Shown: positions 45,594-55,509, counted from the stretch's first letter. The stretch: DNA of 64,000 nt from an uncultured Christensenellaceae bacterium (GCA_910587795.1 CAJUNH010000001.1:248001-312000), one strand, 5' to 3'. A program made the numbers and translations. Notes: a model not told the origin generated them from the sequence alone.

Positions 45594-47495
45594 ATGAGTA
45601 AAAACAAAAAAGCGTTAATAAGAATTTGCGTTGCAACGGCATTGGTAGTTGTAACCGTTGCACTTAAATACACCGTCAGTAAAAATCTTACGTGGTTTAA
45701 CTGGATGGAACTCGGTCTCAGTATTGCCGCTTATCTTGTTGTCGGTTATGACGTACTGTGGCGTGCAGTAACAAATATTGCTCACGGACGGGTATTTGAC
45801 GAAAACTTTTTGATGACGATAGCAACTATCGGCGCATTTGCAATAGGCGAATACGTAGACGCAACCGCTGTTATGCTGCTTTACCAGTTAGGGGAACTTT
45901 TTCAACGTTATGCCGTCGGCAAAAGCCGTAAAAACATAGCCGCGCTTATGGATATTCGTCCCGAACAAGCAACCGTGTTACGCAACGGCGAAGAAACGGT
46001 ATTACATCCTACAGAAATAGAAATAGGCGAAACAATATTGATTAAGGCCGGCGAAAAAATTCCCTTAGACGGCATTGTTGTAAAAGGAGAGAGCAATATA
46101 GATACTTCGGCAATCACGGGAGAGAGCATTCCGCGTAAAGCCACCGCCAACGATAACGTTATATCCGGCTGTCTTAACCTAGACGGCGTACTATACGTTA
46201 AAACTACCTCTACATATGATAACAGTACCGTCGCAAAGGTGCTGGATCTAGTGGAAAACGCCACTAGCAATAAAGCCCCTGCGGAAAATTTTATTACCAA
46301 ATTCAGCCGTTACTACACCCCCGTAGTAGTTATATTAGCGGTACTGCTTGCCGTTGTACCTCCCCTTATAGAAGGCATAAACGTAGGCGATATATGGCTT
46401 AAATGGATTCGCCGAGCAATGATGTTTTTGTTTGTATCCTGCCCCTGCGCGTTGGTTATATCTATTCCTTTGGGATTTTTCGGCGGAATTGCCTGCGCAA
46501 GCAAAAACGGCATTTTAGTTAAAGGCAGTAATTACCTGGAACTTTTGGCAAAAGTAAAATCTATTGCTTTTGATAAAACGGGCACGCTTACAAAAGGAAA
46601 CTTTGCCGTAACCGACGTTCAGCCGCAAGACAACCGCGAAAAAATATTAAGTCTTGCCGCAGCTGCCGAACAGTACAGCAACCACCCCATTGCTTTAAGC
46701 ATATGCAGCGTTTACGCGCCTTCGTCGCCCGCCGAAGTTACGGAAATTGCAGGGCGCGGCATAAAAGCCGTAATAAACGGATTGACCGTATTATGCGGAA
46801 ACGACAAGCTTATGACGGAAAACAACGTAGAATTTACGCCAATACAAAGCGGCACGGTCGTTTATGTGGCTCAGGACGGAAATTATGTTGGATCTATATT
46901 GATTGCCGACGAGTTAAAAGAGGACTCTGCCGACGCAATCGAAGGGCTTAAAAAGAAAGGAGTTTCTGCCGTTATGCTTACGGGAGACAACGCTAAAACA
47001 GCCGATATAATTGCAGAAAAACTGGGCATAGACAAGCGTTATGCAGAGTTATTACCGCAAGACAAAGTAACAAAACTCGAACAGCTTAAACAAGAAGGCA
47101 AAGTTGCTTTTGCAGGCGACGGAATCAACGACGCGCCCGTACTTGCAACCGCCGACGTAGGCATTGCTATGGGTGCAATGGGCAGCGACGTAGCCATTGA
47201 AGCCGCCGATATAGTACTTATGCAGGATAACCCCACCGCTATACTTACCGCAACCGACATTGCGAAAAAGACGCTTGCAATCGTAACGGAAAATATCGTA
47301 ATTTCACTTGCCATCAAATTTGCGGTGCTTTTGCTTTCGGCAATAGGCATACTGGATAAAATCACTTTCGGCATGATAATAGCAATACTCGCAGACGTAG
47401 GCGTATGTTTTATTGCCGTCCTAAATTCTATGCGCGCAATGTTTATCAAATCTAACTCTACACGGCGTAAACGCAAAAACGAAACTGCGTTTTAA
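45594..47495 (+). CDS. cadA: P1B-type heavy-metal efflux ATPase (CadA/ZntA-like)
   Basis: A 633-residue pump without its own HMA domain. It shows the transport motif SCPCALVISIP, the phosphorylation motif DKTGTLTKGN, the P1B His-Pro motif in YSNHPIAL, and GDGINDAPVLATADVGIAMG. The CPC-containing helix with DK...A type C-terminus fits Zn/Cd/Pb exporters. The start lies 2 bp after the HMA gene and no ribosome binding site is seen, so translation probably depends on coupling to the upstream gene. Confidence 0.93.
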   Translation: MSKNKKALIRICVATALVVVTVALKYTVSKNLTWFNWMELGLSIAAYLVVGYDVLWRAVTNIAHGRVFDENFLMTIATIGAFAIGEYVDATAVMLLYQLGELFQRYAVGKSRKNIAALMDIRPEQATVLRNGEETVLHPTEIEIGETILIKAGEKIPLDGIVVKGESNIDTSAITGESIPRKATANDNVISGCLNLDGVLYVKTTSTYDNSTVAKVLDLVENATSNKAPAENFITKFSRYYTPVVVILAVLLAVVPPLIEGINVGDIWLKWIRRAMMFLFVSCPCALVISIPLGFFGGIACASKNGILVKGSNYLELLAKVKSIAFDKTGTLTKGNFAVTDVQPQDNREKILSLAAAAEQYSNHPIALSICSVYAPSSPAEVTEIAGRGIKAVINGLTVLCGNDKLMTENNVEFTPIQSGTVVYVAQDGNYVGSILIADELKEDSADAIEGLKKKGVSAVMLTGDNAKTADIIAEKLGIDKRYAELLPQDKVTKLEQLKQEGKVAFAGDGINDAPVLATADVGIAMGAMGSDVAIEAADIVLMQDNPTAILTATDIAKKTLAIVTENIVISLAIKFAVLLLSAIGILDKITFGMIIAILADVGVCFIAVLNSMRAMFIKSNSTRRKRKNETAF

Positions 47496-47560
47496 TAGCT
47501 GCTTTATGTTTTATATATTCATTAGTTTTTACAGCAGTAAAAATGATAGTAATTTAAACA

Positions 47561-47600
47561 AAGATAATCCCCGAAATCAATTTTCGGGGATTATCTTTTA
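47561..47600. terminator. Bidirectional terminator between cadA and the ABC exporter
   Basis: AAGATAATCCCCGAAA pairs with TTTTCGGGGATTATCTT over TCAA, flanked by A and T tracts on both sides; it serves two convergent transcripts. Confidence 0.9.
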
Positions 47601-47639
47601 ATATATTTAATTAAATTCAAAGTATAATTTTGAGAAAGT

Positions 47640-49523
47640 TTACTTTTTTACAAGTTGTTCTTTATTATATTGCAAAGTATACAGCTCGTAATAACGCCCT
47701 TTTTGAGTAAGTAATTCGTGATGATTACCCTGTTCTATTATTTGACCGTTACTCAGCACTAAAATCTTATCGGCGTGTTGTATTGTAGACAGTCGGTGCG
47801 CGACAATAAGCATAGTTCCTACGTTCATCATTTTGCGCAAGCTGTCCTGTATTAAAATCTCCGTTTCCGTATCGATATTTGCGGTTGCTTCGTCTAAAAT
47901 CATAACTTCCGGACAATGAATAATAGTACGCGCAAAAGATAACAGCTGCCGCTGCCCCGCCGAAAAATTATTGCCGCGCTCTCTTACTTCTTCGTCCAGC
48001 CCGTTTGCAAGTTTATCTATAAAGCCATCGGCATTTACGTATTTACACGCCTCTAATACTTTTTTATCGTCAAAATCGCCGCGCAGTACAATGTTGCTGC
48101 GGACAGTTCCGCTAAACAAAAATACGTCTTGCAGCATTTGTCCGAAATGTTTACGCAGCGAAGCTATCTTTATACGTTTGATGTTTATACCGTCCAACAA
48201 TATTTCCCCTTGCTGAATATCGTAATTACGGCATAATAACGACAAAATCGTAGTTTTTCCGCTACCTGTAGAACCGACAAAAGCAACCGTGTCTTTTGCG
48301 TTTACCTTAAAGCTTATATCCTTAAGCACCCAGTTTTCGTCTGCATACGCAAACCAAACGTGTTTAAATTCTATTTCGCCTTCCACTTTATCCAAATCGA
48401 TTGCGTCATCTTCGTCCACTACAAGCGGAGGAATATCCATAACGGTAAATATTTTTTCTGCCGAGGCAAACGCCGACTGCAACCTGTGGAACTGTTCCGC
48501 CAAACTTTGGATAGGATTAAAAAAGCGGGAAATATACATATAAAACGCTACGAGAACCTCGCTTGTTATAGCTTGACCTAAAAAATTAATGTCGTCAAGA
48601 TATCCCATACTTCCCAAAAAGAACAAGCACAATACCGACGAAATATACAGCATATACACTAGCGGACGGAAAATGCTGAATACCAATATTTGACTGCGCT
48701 GAGCTTTGTAAAGCCTATTATTTTTCACCTCAAACTCGTCGACTTTACGCTGTTCGCGGTTAAAAATCTGAGTAATTTTCATACCGGATAAATTTTCCGA
48801 TAAATATGTATTTATATCGGTAGTACTGTTTTTAACCTGACGGTACGCCTTGCGGGAAAACTTACGGAATATTACGGTAAACAACACTATAAACGGCACA
48901 AAACACAATACCATCAGCGTAAGCGTATAATTAACGCACAGCATTGCGACAAGCACGCCTATAATTACAAAACAGTTTTGAACCAAGTTTACAAGTAAAC
49001 CCGTAAACATCATAGAAATGGCGTTTGTATCGTTGGTTGCACGGGTAACGAGTTTGCCTACCGGAATTTCCGATAATTGCGAATGCGACAAACTTTCGAT
49101 ATGAACAAACACGTCTTCGCGCAGTTTTGACACAATTTTCTGTCCCGTTTTTTGTAGGACTATGGATTGCACATAGGAGCAGCAAAGAGAAGCGACCAAT
49201 ATTACGGCGTATAAGCCTACGCGCCACAATACGTCTATTACTTCAAATTTGACCTTAATTATACCTTCTATATTAGATATCAGCAACGGAGAAACAATGC
49301 TGTACGATATGGAAATCAGCATCACTATTCCAACTAAAACAAAATTTTTCCAATACGGTTTAGCGTAACGGAGCAAACGCTTAAACAGCTCGCCGTCTTT
49401 AATGTTACGGTCGAAGCCCATCGATTCTTTTTTGTCTTTAATAAGCGCGTAAGCTAAAATTAAAGCGGCGGCTGCAACTCCTAAAATCGCGCCTACAATA
49501 AGTAAGGGAAAATATTCTTTCAT
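47640..49523 (-). CDS. ABC exporter half-transporter, catalytic-site partner
   Basis: A 627-residue fused permease-ATPase. An extra N-terminal helix (residues 5-28) precedes the six-helix exporter domain. The nucleotide-binding domain has Walker A GSTGSGKTT, signature NFSAGQ, Walker B VMILDEATANID with the catalytic Glu, and the switch His in VAHRLST. It begins 1 bp after the partner gene with GGAGGG upstream. The pair should form a heterodimeric exporter like BmrCD, LmrCD or TM287/288; the substrate is unknown. Confidence 0.92.
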   Translation of the reverse strand: MKEYFPLLIVGAILGVAAAALILAYALIKDKKESMGFDRNIKDGELFKRLLRYAKPYWKNFVLVGIVMLISISYSIVSPLLISNIEGIIKVKFEVIDVLWRVGLYAVILVASLCCSYVQSIVLQKTGQKIVSKLREDVFVHIESLSHSQLSEIPVGKLVTRATNDTNAISMMFTGLLVNLVQNCFVIIGVLVAMLCVNYTLTLMVLCFVPFIVLFTVIFRKFSRKAYRQVKNSTTDINTYLSENLSGMKITQIFNREQRKVDEFEVKNNRLYKAQRSQILVFSIFRPLVYMLYISSVLCLFFLGSMGYLDDINFLGQAITSEVLVAFYMYISRFFNPIQSLAEQFHRLQSAFASAEKIFTVMDIPPLVVDEDDAIDLDKVEGEIEFKHVWFAYADENWVLKDISFKVNAKDTVAFVGSTGSGKTTILSLLCRNYDIQQGEILLDGINIKRIKIASLRKHFGQMLQDVFLFSGTVRSNIVLRGDFDDKKVLEACKYVNADGFIDKLANGLDEEVRERGNNFSAGQRQLLSFARTIIHCPEVMILDEATANIDTETEILIQDSLRKMMNVGTMLIVAHRLSTIQHADKILVLSNGQIIEQGNHHELLTQKGRYYELYTLQYNKEQLVKK

Positions 49524-49524
49524 T

Positions 49525-51300
49525 TTATATTCCCTCCCCTTCGTCTTCCAACTTTTGGATTGCAACCATATTACGGTAATCGTCGCAGCGTTCAATCAAC
49601 TCGTTGTGCGAACCGAAATCCACCACTTTGCCGTTATCTAAATAAACGATTTTGTCTAGACTTTTTACCGTAGATATACGGTGGGCAATCAATAATGTGG
49701 TTTTACCTGAGCGTTCCCTCTTTAAGTTATCCAGAATTTTCCGCTCGGTATCTGTATCTACTGCAGAAACCGAATCGTCTAAAATTAATATAGGTGCGTT
49801 TTTCATCAATGCGCGAGCAATAGATATACGCTGTTTTTGTCCGCCGGAAACTGTTACGCCGCGTTCGCCCAAAACTGTTTTATACCCGTTGATAAATCCC
49901 TGTATATTATCGTCTATATCCGCAAGCTTTGCCGCTTTTTTTACGCAGTCCGCATACGCATTATCGGTACAGAAAGCTATATTGTTGGCAATAGTATCCG
50001 AAAAAAGAAAATTGTCCTGCGGCACATACGCGCAAAAATCGCGCAAACTTTTAATTGTGATATCGTTTACGTCTTTACCGTCTATCATCACGGTATTTTG
50101 TTCTACATTGTAACAACGCAAAATCAACTCCGCAATAGTTGTTTTTCCGCAACCGGTTTTACCCACTATGCCTACGCTTTGTCCAGCCTCTATTGCAAAG
50201 GTAACGTCACTAAGCGCATCGTAATCCGCACCGGGATAACGAAAAGTTAAGTGATTAAATTCTATTTTGCCTTGCACACTGTCGACGTCTTGCGCAGAAT
50301 CGCCGTCTGTAATATCCGTTTGAGTATTTAAAAACGCAGACACGCGTTTTAAAGACGCCTTACCGCGCGAACGCATATCTATCAGTTCGGTAATGGCCAT
50401 AACGGGCCACACAATAGCGTTAAAGTAACCTATAAACTCCATAAGCTGCCCCGCGTTAAATACTCCGTTGTACACTAAATACGAACCGTAGCCCAACACA
50501 ATACAAATAACCGATTCTACAAACAGGTTTACGAATATATGCAGCAGCATACTCATTTTGGTATACGCAACGTTTGCGTCCTCGTTTTGCTTGTTTAAAC
50601 GGCGGAACGCCCACAGCTCTTTAAATTCCTTTACAAACGCTTTTATTACCGCAATTCCGGAAAAGCTTTCCTGCGCAAAATCCGATAAATCGCTAAACGC
50701 TTTCTGCCGAGCGTCCCATTTCATCGTCATATATTTACCCAAAACTATACCGACGGCAAGCATTAACGCCATTGGTATAAGGGATAGCAACGTCATTTTC
50801 CAATCCATACAAAACATTTTGTACAGAGACATTCCTCCCATAAAAACAGCGTCAAACGTCATCATTATTCCGCTGCCGAAACAGTCCTGAACCGTTTCGA
50901 GATCGTTGGTAAACAACGACATCATATTGCCTACTTTATTTTTGGAATAAAACTCGCAAGACATATCTTTTGCGTGGCTGAACATACGTCCGCGCAAGTC
51001 CTTTTCCAGCCTGTAACCCGAACCGAACAGGCATATACGCCACAAAAATCTGCCGACAATCAATACGGCAATGACTATAAACATGGGCTTACAAACTTCG
51101 TTCCATAGCACAGTTTTATCAAAATCAACTATTACGCCGTCTATTTCCACCGCGCCGTCATTTATACCGTTGACAACTATGCGGTATATTTCCGGGATAA
51201 TTAGCTGAAAATAGTCCACGGCAATCAGCGCCGCAATACCTAATAATATCGGCAAAAGATATTTTATATAGTATCTATTAATGTGTTTGCCGAAAACCAT
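49525..51300 (-). CDS. ABC exporter half-transporter, degenerate-site partner
   Basis: A 591-residue permease-ATPase. Walker A is GKTGCGKTT, the signature is VSGGQKQR, and Walker B reads ILILDDSVSAVD, with Asp where the catalytic Glu would be. That change marks the degenerate subunit of heterodimeric exporters. The extracytoplasmic loop after helix 1 is enlarged (about residues 32-60). It is first in the two-gene operon, downstream of repeat array B. Confidence 0.92.
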   Translation of the reverse strand: MVFGKHINRYYIKYLLPILLGIAALIAVDYFQLIIPEIYRIVVNGINDGAVEIDGVIVDFDKTVLWNEVCKPMFIVIAVLIVGRFLWRICLFGSGYRLEKDLRGRMFSHAKDMSCEFYSKNKVGNMMSLFTNDLETVQDCFGSGIMMTFDAVFMGGMSLYKMFCMDWKMTLLSLIPMALMLAVGIVLGKYMTMKWDARQKAFSDLSDFAQESFSGIAVIKAFVKEFKELWAFRRLNKQNEDANVAYTKMSMLLHIFVNLFVESVICIVLGYGSYLVYNGVFNAGQLMEFIGYFNAIVWPVMAITELIDMRSRGKASLKRVSAFLNTQTDITDGDSAQDVDSVQGKIEFNHLTFRYPGADYDALSDVTFAIEAGQSVGIVGKTGCGKTTIAELILRCYNVEQNTVMIDGKDVNDITIKSLRDFCAYVPQDNFLFSDTIANNIAFCTDNAYADCVKKAAKLADIDDNIQGFINGYKTVLGERGVTVSGGQKQRISIARALMKNAPILILDDSVSAVDTDTERKILDNLKRERSGKTTLLIAHRISTVKSLDKIVYLDNGKVVDFGSHNELIERCDDYRNMVAIQKLEDEGEGI

Positions 51301-51434
51301 TCCGCACCTCTTTTTATAACATTAGCATATTATAGTAGCATGCCGAATTTTAAAAGTCAATTAAATATAACAAATAACGGCAATATACGCCGTATTATTG
51401 CCGAACTCAAATTGCGTTTATAAAGAAACCTTTA

Positions 51435-51700
51435 AGCATAATGTTTAAGCACAGCTAAATTTCGCTAAATTTATTTAATTGCTTAACTATATCGCAAAAC
51501 AACTATGCTAAATCAAATAAATTATTGTTAAACCTTTTACGATATAATTAAAATCAATCGAATTCTGTTAAAATCAGTAAATTGTTAATTATATCGTACA
51601 CGAATAGCGCGGGCTCAAATCAGTAATTTCCAAGCGTGATACGATGTAATTTTAAGTTCCGTTAAATCATTTAATCGCTTAATTATAAAATATAAAGAAA
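51435..51700. repeat. Alternating-octamer intergenic repeat array B
   Basis: Octamers at 51489 (ATATCGCA), 51538 (TACGATAT, inverse), 51591 (ATATCGTA), 51640 (TACGATGT, inverse) and a degenerate terminal half-site at 51685: steps of 49, 53, 49 and 45 bp. Around each forward site the context is TTAATTATATCGTA, and around each inverse site its mirror, so adjacent sites form imperfect palindromes of about 70 bp. The final linker has TTCCGTTAAA at 51657 and ends in TTAATTATAAAATA, as in array C. It lies in the 460-bp gap between recO and the ABC exporter; no ORF crosses it. Confidence 0.8.
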
Positions 51701-51760
51701 TAAGTACTTATTATCAAAATATAGTTAAAAAGAAAAATATAAAAAAGCATGCCCGTTAAT

Positions 51761-52486
51761 TTAGGCAAGCTTTATTAATTCCAACAAGCATTTTAAAGGA
51801 AAGTAACTATTAGATATGTAACGATAGCATAACGTCAACGATTCCTTTAACACATCCGTAGACGTATTTATATTAACTAATCGCTCATAGTCGATACCGT
51901 CAACCATTTTACACAGAGCAAGTGTGCGCGCAGTAACTGTTTTATCGTCTGTTTCACGGCAATTATCACACACAAGCCCGCCTTTTTGCAAGCTTAAAAA
52001 ATAACGCTTTCCGCTATTACCGCAAACAATACACTTATTTAAATCCAACTTTATACCGTTTAGCTCAAAAAATTTGAGCATAAAGCGCAACGTTACGCGC
52101 AATGGATCCGTCCCGCAGGACAGCGACTGCAGCGCCCTAAGCGTTTCCACAAAGACGGGCGGTTCGCTCTGCCCTTCTTCAGTGTAATTAATGATCGACT
52201 CGGCAATAACGCAAGCGGCGTAATATGCTAAAATATCCTCGCGCAAGCTGTAAAAGCTTTCCAACTGTTCGCACGTTTTAAGCGTAAATCTATCGCCCGT
52301 CTGCACTAACTCGTACTGTCCAAAGCAAAACTGATCGACTGCAAAACGAAGCTTTGCCGAGCCTTTACGTATGCCGCGCGCTAAAACGGAAATTTTGCCG
52401 TATTCTAAAGAATACAGCAAAACATACTTATCGTTTTCCTTGTAATCCGTCGCCCTTAGGGCTACGGCTTTCGTTGTCAGTTCCAT
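51761..52486 (-). CDS. recO: DNA repair protein RecO
   Basis: A 241-residue recombination mediator of the RecFOR pathway. The N-terminal OB fold (KAVALRATDYKENDKYVLLYS, ISVLARGIRK) is followed by a helical domain with a zinc site CIVCGNSG...CDNC around residues 148-172. Its first 59 bp overlap the end of yqzL in another frame, giving the order era-yqzL-recO known in Firmicutes. Confidence 0.93.
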   Translation of the reverse strand: MELTTKAVALRATDYKENDKYVLLYSLEYGKISVLARGIRKGSAKLRFAVDQFCFGQYELVQTGDRFTLKTCEQLESFYSLREDILAYYAACVIAESIINYTEEGQSEPPVFVETLRALQSLSCGTDPLRVTLRFMLKFFELNGIKLDLNKCIVCGNSGKRYFLSLQKGGLVCDNCRETDDKTVTARTLALCKMVDGIDYERLVNINTSTDVLKESLTLCYRYISNSYFPLKCLLELIKLA

Positions 52487-52565
52487 CCTTAGTCAATTCC
52501 TTATAAAGCATATAATATGCCGGATTGCCCGTTTGCTCGAATAATTGCCATACTTTATCTTTCAT
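52428..52565 (-). CDS. yqzL: YqzL-like small protein overlapping recO
   Basis: A 45-residue ORF beginning MKDKVWQLFEQTGNPAYYML, followed by YKELTKDGTD and a basic tail. The pattern W..F..TG....Y...KEL is that of the YqzL family, which sits between era and recO in Bacillus and Clostridia. An excellent AGGAGG site lies 6 bp upstream. The last 20 codons are read through the recO start in a different frame. Function unknown. Confidence 0.82.
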   Translation of the reverse strand: MKDKVWQLFEQTGNPAYYMLYKELTKDGTDNESRSPKGDGLQGKR

Positions 52566-52707
52566 TATACGCTCCTCCTGCTTTAGTGTGCGTACAACGG
52601 ATAAAATTTAAACCTTTCAATCTGTTCGTTTTATAGAAGAGTATAGAAAAATCTTATATTATGTCACAAATAGTATATCGTAATTATTTAATTTTACTAA
52701 TAATACG

Positions 52708-53595
52708 CTATTTTCTGTTGCTGTAACCTAATTCGTTTAACATAGACAGATTGTTTCGCCAATCTTCCTTAACCTTAACCCACAAGGTTAAAAAAACCTT
52801 TCCGTCAAGTAGTTTTTCGATACTTTCGCGGGCGTGGATACCTATGCCTTTAATCATTGCGCCGTGCTTTCCAAGCACTATAGGCTTGTGAGAAGCTTTT
52901 TCCACTATCACGGTAGCGTCGATATCCCACGATCCGTTTTCCTGCTGCATTTTATTCAAAGCGATGCCTATACCGTGGGGAATTTCGTTTTCACAGGCAA
53001 GCAATACTTTTTCGCGTATAATCTCTCCGACAAGAAAACGTTGACTTTTATCGGTAACGTCGTCCTCTTCAAAATACATTACGTCGCCTGTTAAATATTT
53101 TTTTAAAGCCCGTTTAAGTTCGTCAACGCCGTTATTGCGTTTAGCCGACACGCAGTATACTTCCGCCACGTTATCTAAACCATTAAGTTTTGCAAGCTCC
53201 GGCATTAGTTTTGCCGGCTGAGAAATATCTATTTTTGTTACGGCTACGACAATAGGAACACTGCGCCGTGCGTACTTATTTATCTGCGAAAGCTCCTTAT
53301 CGCTTATACCGTCGTGTCCGTCTATAACAAGCAAAATGCAATCGACGTCCTGTGTAGCGTTGTCTATACTTTTAAGCATATAATCGCCAAGCGCATTTTT
53401 ACTTGTTAAAAAACCCGGGGTGTCAACAAATACTATTTGACTGTCATCGTCCGTCCATATACCCATTATACTATCCCTTGTAGTTTGAGGTTTTGGGGAT
53501 ACAATGGAAACTTTTTGTTTAATAAGTGCGTTAAGCAGCGTAGATTTACCTGCATTTGCAAAACCCACTATCGCAATAAAGCCTGTTTTTCTCAT
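52708..53595 (-). CDS. era: GTPase Era
   Basis: A 295-residue ribosome-assembly GTPase. G-motifs: GFANAGKSTLLNAL (G1), PQTTRDSIMGI (G2), VDTPGF (G3), VTKID (G4) and CVSAKRN (G5). The C-terminal KH domain carries LGKHGAMIKGIGIHARESIEK and binds the 3' end of 16S rRNA. It follows ybeY by 1 bp. Confidence 0.97.
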   Translation of the reverse strand: MRKTGFIAIVGFANAGKSTLLNALIKQKVSIVSPKPQTTRDSIMGIWTDDDSQIVFVDTPGFLTSKNALGDYMLKSIDNATQDVDCILLVIDGHDGISDKELSQINKYARRSVPIVVAVTKIDISQPAKLMPELAKLNGLDNVAEVYCVSAKRNNGVDELKRALKKYLTGDVMYFEEDDVTDKSQRFLVGEIIREKVLLACENEIPHGIGIALNKMQQENGSWDIDATVIVEKASHKPIVLGKHGAMIKGIGIHARESIEKLLDGKVFLTLWVKVKEDWRNNLSMLNELGYSNRK

Positions 53596-53596
53596 A

Positions 53597-54079
53597 TCAG
53601 TTACGCGTAATACGCATTTTATTTAAAATTTCATCTTGCAAGGCAGTCATCTGTTGCTCGTCTTCGGGGGTTATATGGTCGTACCCCAGCAAATGTAAAG
53701 CGCCGTGCAAAGCTAAAAAGCACAACTCTCTTTTTAAAGAGTGATTGTACTCGGAAGCCTGTTCCTTAGCGCGTTCGAGGCATATTATTACATCGCCGAT
53801 ATTAAGTTTGCCTGTTTCGGGATTGATATTGTCTTGGGAAACTTGGGATAAATTAAAAGTTTCGCGCTTTGGATTGTCCACAGACGGAAAAGACAACACG
53901 TCAGTAACCTGATCCAAATTGCGATATTCGTTATTTAAACGCTTAATTTCCTCAGGCGAAACAATGGACAGCGACATTTCTATATCGTTTACGGGCTGGT
54001 TAAGATATTTTAGCGCGCCTTGCAGCAGTTTTTTAATTGTAAAACGCACACAGCCTACATTTGTAAAATATATTGTCAT
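53597..54079 (-). CDS. ybeY: Endoribonuclease YbeY
   Basis: A 160-residue zinc-dependent RNase for 16S rRNA maturation and ribosome quality control. The metal motif is complete: HGALHLLGYDH near residue 132, preceded by TDVLSFP. The ATG overlaps the pgpH stop as ATGA. Confidence 0.96.
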   Translation of the reverse strand: MTIYFTNVGCVRFTIKKLLQGALKYLNQPVNDIEMSLSIVSPEEIKRLNNEYRNLDQVTDVLSFPSVDNPKRETFNLSQVSQDNINPETGKLNIGDVIICLERAKEQASEYNHSLKRELCFLALHGALHLLGYDHITPEDEQQMTALQDEILNKMRITRN

Positions 54080-55509
54080 TTTTTACCGCCTAGTTTTACG
54101 TCGGGATAAGATATACGCTTGTGACGCACGCCCAAGAACGTGGCGACAATCGTATCTTTTACTATTTCCATTTCCTTCATCGTAAGGTCGCATTCGGTAA
54201 ATTGACCGAACGACATACGCTCGTTAATTATATCAGTTATAATTTTATCTGCGGTATTTTTATCGCCGCTGGCACGCAAAGCGGCTTCGCTCGCGTCGCA
54301 AATCATAAGTATTGCGGATATTTTCGTAGTAGGTTTAGGACCGTCGTAGCAATATCCGTCATAAGGTAAAAATCCGTCGGTATATTTTTGCGCTTTTAAG
54401 AAGAAATACTTAATAGGCATAGTACCGTGGTGTTCCACTATCGCCAGCTGTACTTCCTTGGGCAAACCGTAATCCTTTGCCATTGCAAGTCCGTTAAGAG
54501 TATGATACTTTATCATATTAACGCTGGCTTCGGGGGTCATATTGTCGTGAGGATTATATCCGTCAAACTGATTTTCCACAAAATAACTTGGATTTTTCAT
54601 TTTGCCGATATCGTGATAATATGCCGCCGCCTTTGCTATGGACGCGCTTTGTCCTATTGCAACGGCGCAAGCCTCCACATACGTTGCCACCGTTAAGCTA
54701 TGATTGTACGTTCCGGGAGCTTTTTCAAACAGTTTACGCATAAGCTCGTTATCGCTTGTGGCGATTTCTGCGTAGCGGAATATAGACGAAACGTTAAATG
54801 CTTTTTCAAATACCGGTACGATCATAAACATAATCATTACGCTTATAATTCCGCTGCCGAAAGCGCAAGCCATCTCTATACCGTATTGCAGCCAATTCCA
54901 AGAATTTAAATCTTCAAAAATCAAAATACTGATTGTCGCGCATACCGCCGACGTTATGCCTAATATTACGCCTGCTATCACGTATCTTAAACGTCGGTAC
55001 TGTTTGCCAAGCAAAAAAGCAACGAATACGGCCTCGATAACGCCGCTAAACAACAAATAAAACATCCAACCCGATTGCAGGACTTCCGGACCGTTCCATA
55101 TAATCGGTTCCATAAAATTGAGCATTATAATTATAAAGTTTGCAAAAAATCCGCATTTGCCCGACACCACGATAGACAGTATCAGCGAACATAAAGCAAA
55201 TGGAACCAGATATATCGCATATTCCCACAGTTGATACAACTGTATAACTATGTAGGACAATATCATGGTACAAAACATTGCCCAAGTCGCGCGAGAACTC
55301 TCCATTACCTCGCGGTCGGCAAAGTAAACGTACAAGCCGATAGACACAAGCAGCATTACATTTGTTATAAGCTGCACCGCTACGTTTACTGCCGAAATAA
55401 TCTTTGTATTTGGCAGTATAGTCAAGGCAGAAAACAGGATAAACGCTATTACATAGCTTAATATCGTCTGTTTCCACTTGATATTTGTTCTTTTTAATTT
55501 TTTAGCCAT
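54076..55509 (-). CDS. pgpH: PgpH-type membrane HD phosphohydrolase without the extracellular domain
   Basis: A 477-residue protein with about seven transmembrane helices in the first 250 residues and a cytoplasmic HD domain (AAAYYHDIGKMKNP, then EHHGTMPIKYFF). PgpH proteins degrade c-di-AMP. Usual members exceed 650 residues because an extracellular 7TMR-HDED domain lies between helix 1 and the rest; here only a few residues separate the first two helices, so that sensor is missing. Location between phoH and ybeY is the normal one. Confidence 0.88.
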   Translation of the reverse strand: MAKKLKRTNIKWKQTILSYVIAFILFSALTILPNTKIISAVNVAVQLITNVMLLVSIGLYVYFADREVMESSRATWAMFCTMILSYIVIQLYQLWEYAIYLVPFALCSLILSIVVSGKCGFFANFIIIMLNFMEPIIWNGPEVLQSGWMFYLLFSGVIEAVFVAFLLGKQYRRLRYVIAGVILGITSAVCATISILIFEDLNSWNWLQYGIEMACAFGSGIISVMIMFMIVPVFEKAFNVSSIFRYAEIATSDNELMRKLFEKAPGTYNHSLTVATYVEACAVAIGQSASIAKAAAYYHDIGKMKNPSYFVENQFDGYNPHDNMTPEASVNMIKYHTLNGLAMAKDYGLPKEVQLAIVEHHGTMPIKYFFLKAQKYTDGFLPYDGYCYDGPKPTTKISAILMICDASEAALRASGDKNTADKIITDIINERMSFGQFTECDLTMKEMEIVKDTIVATFLGVRHKRISYPDVKLGGKK

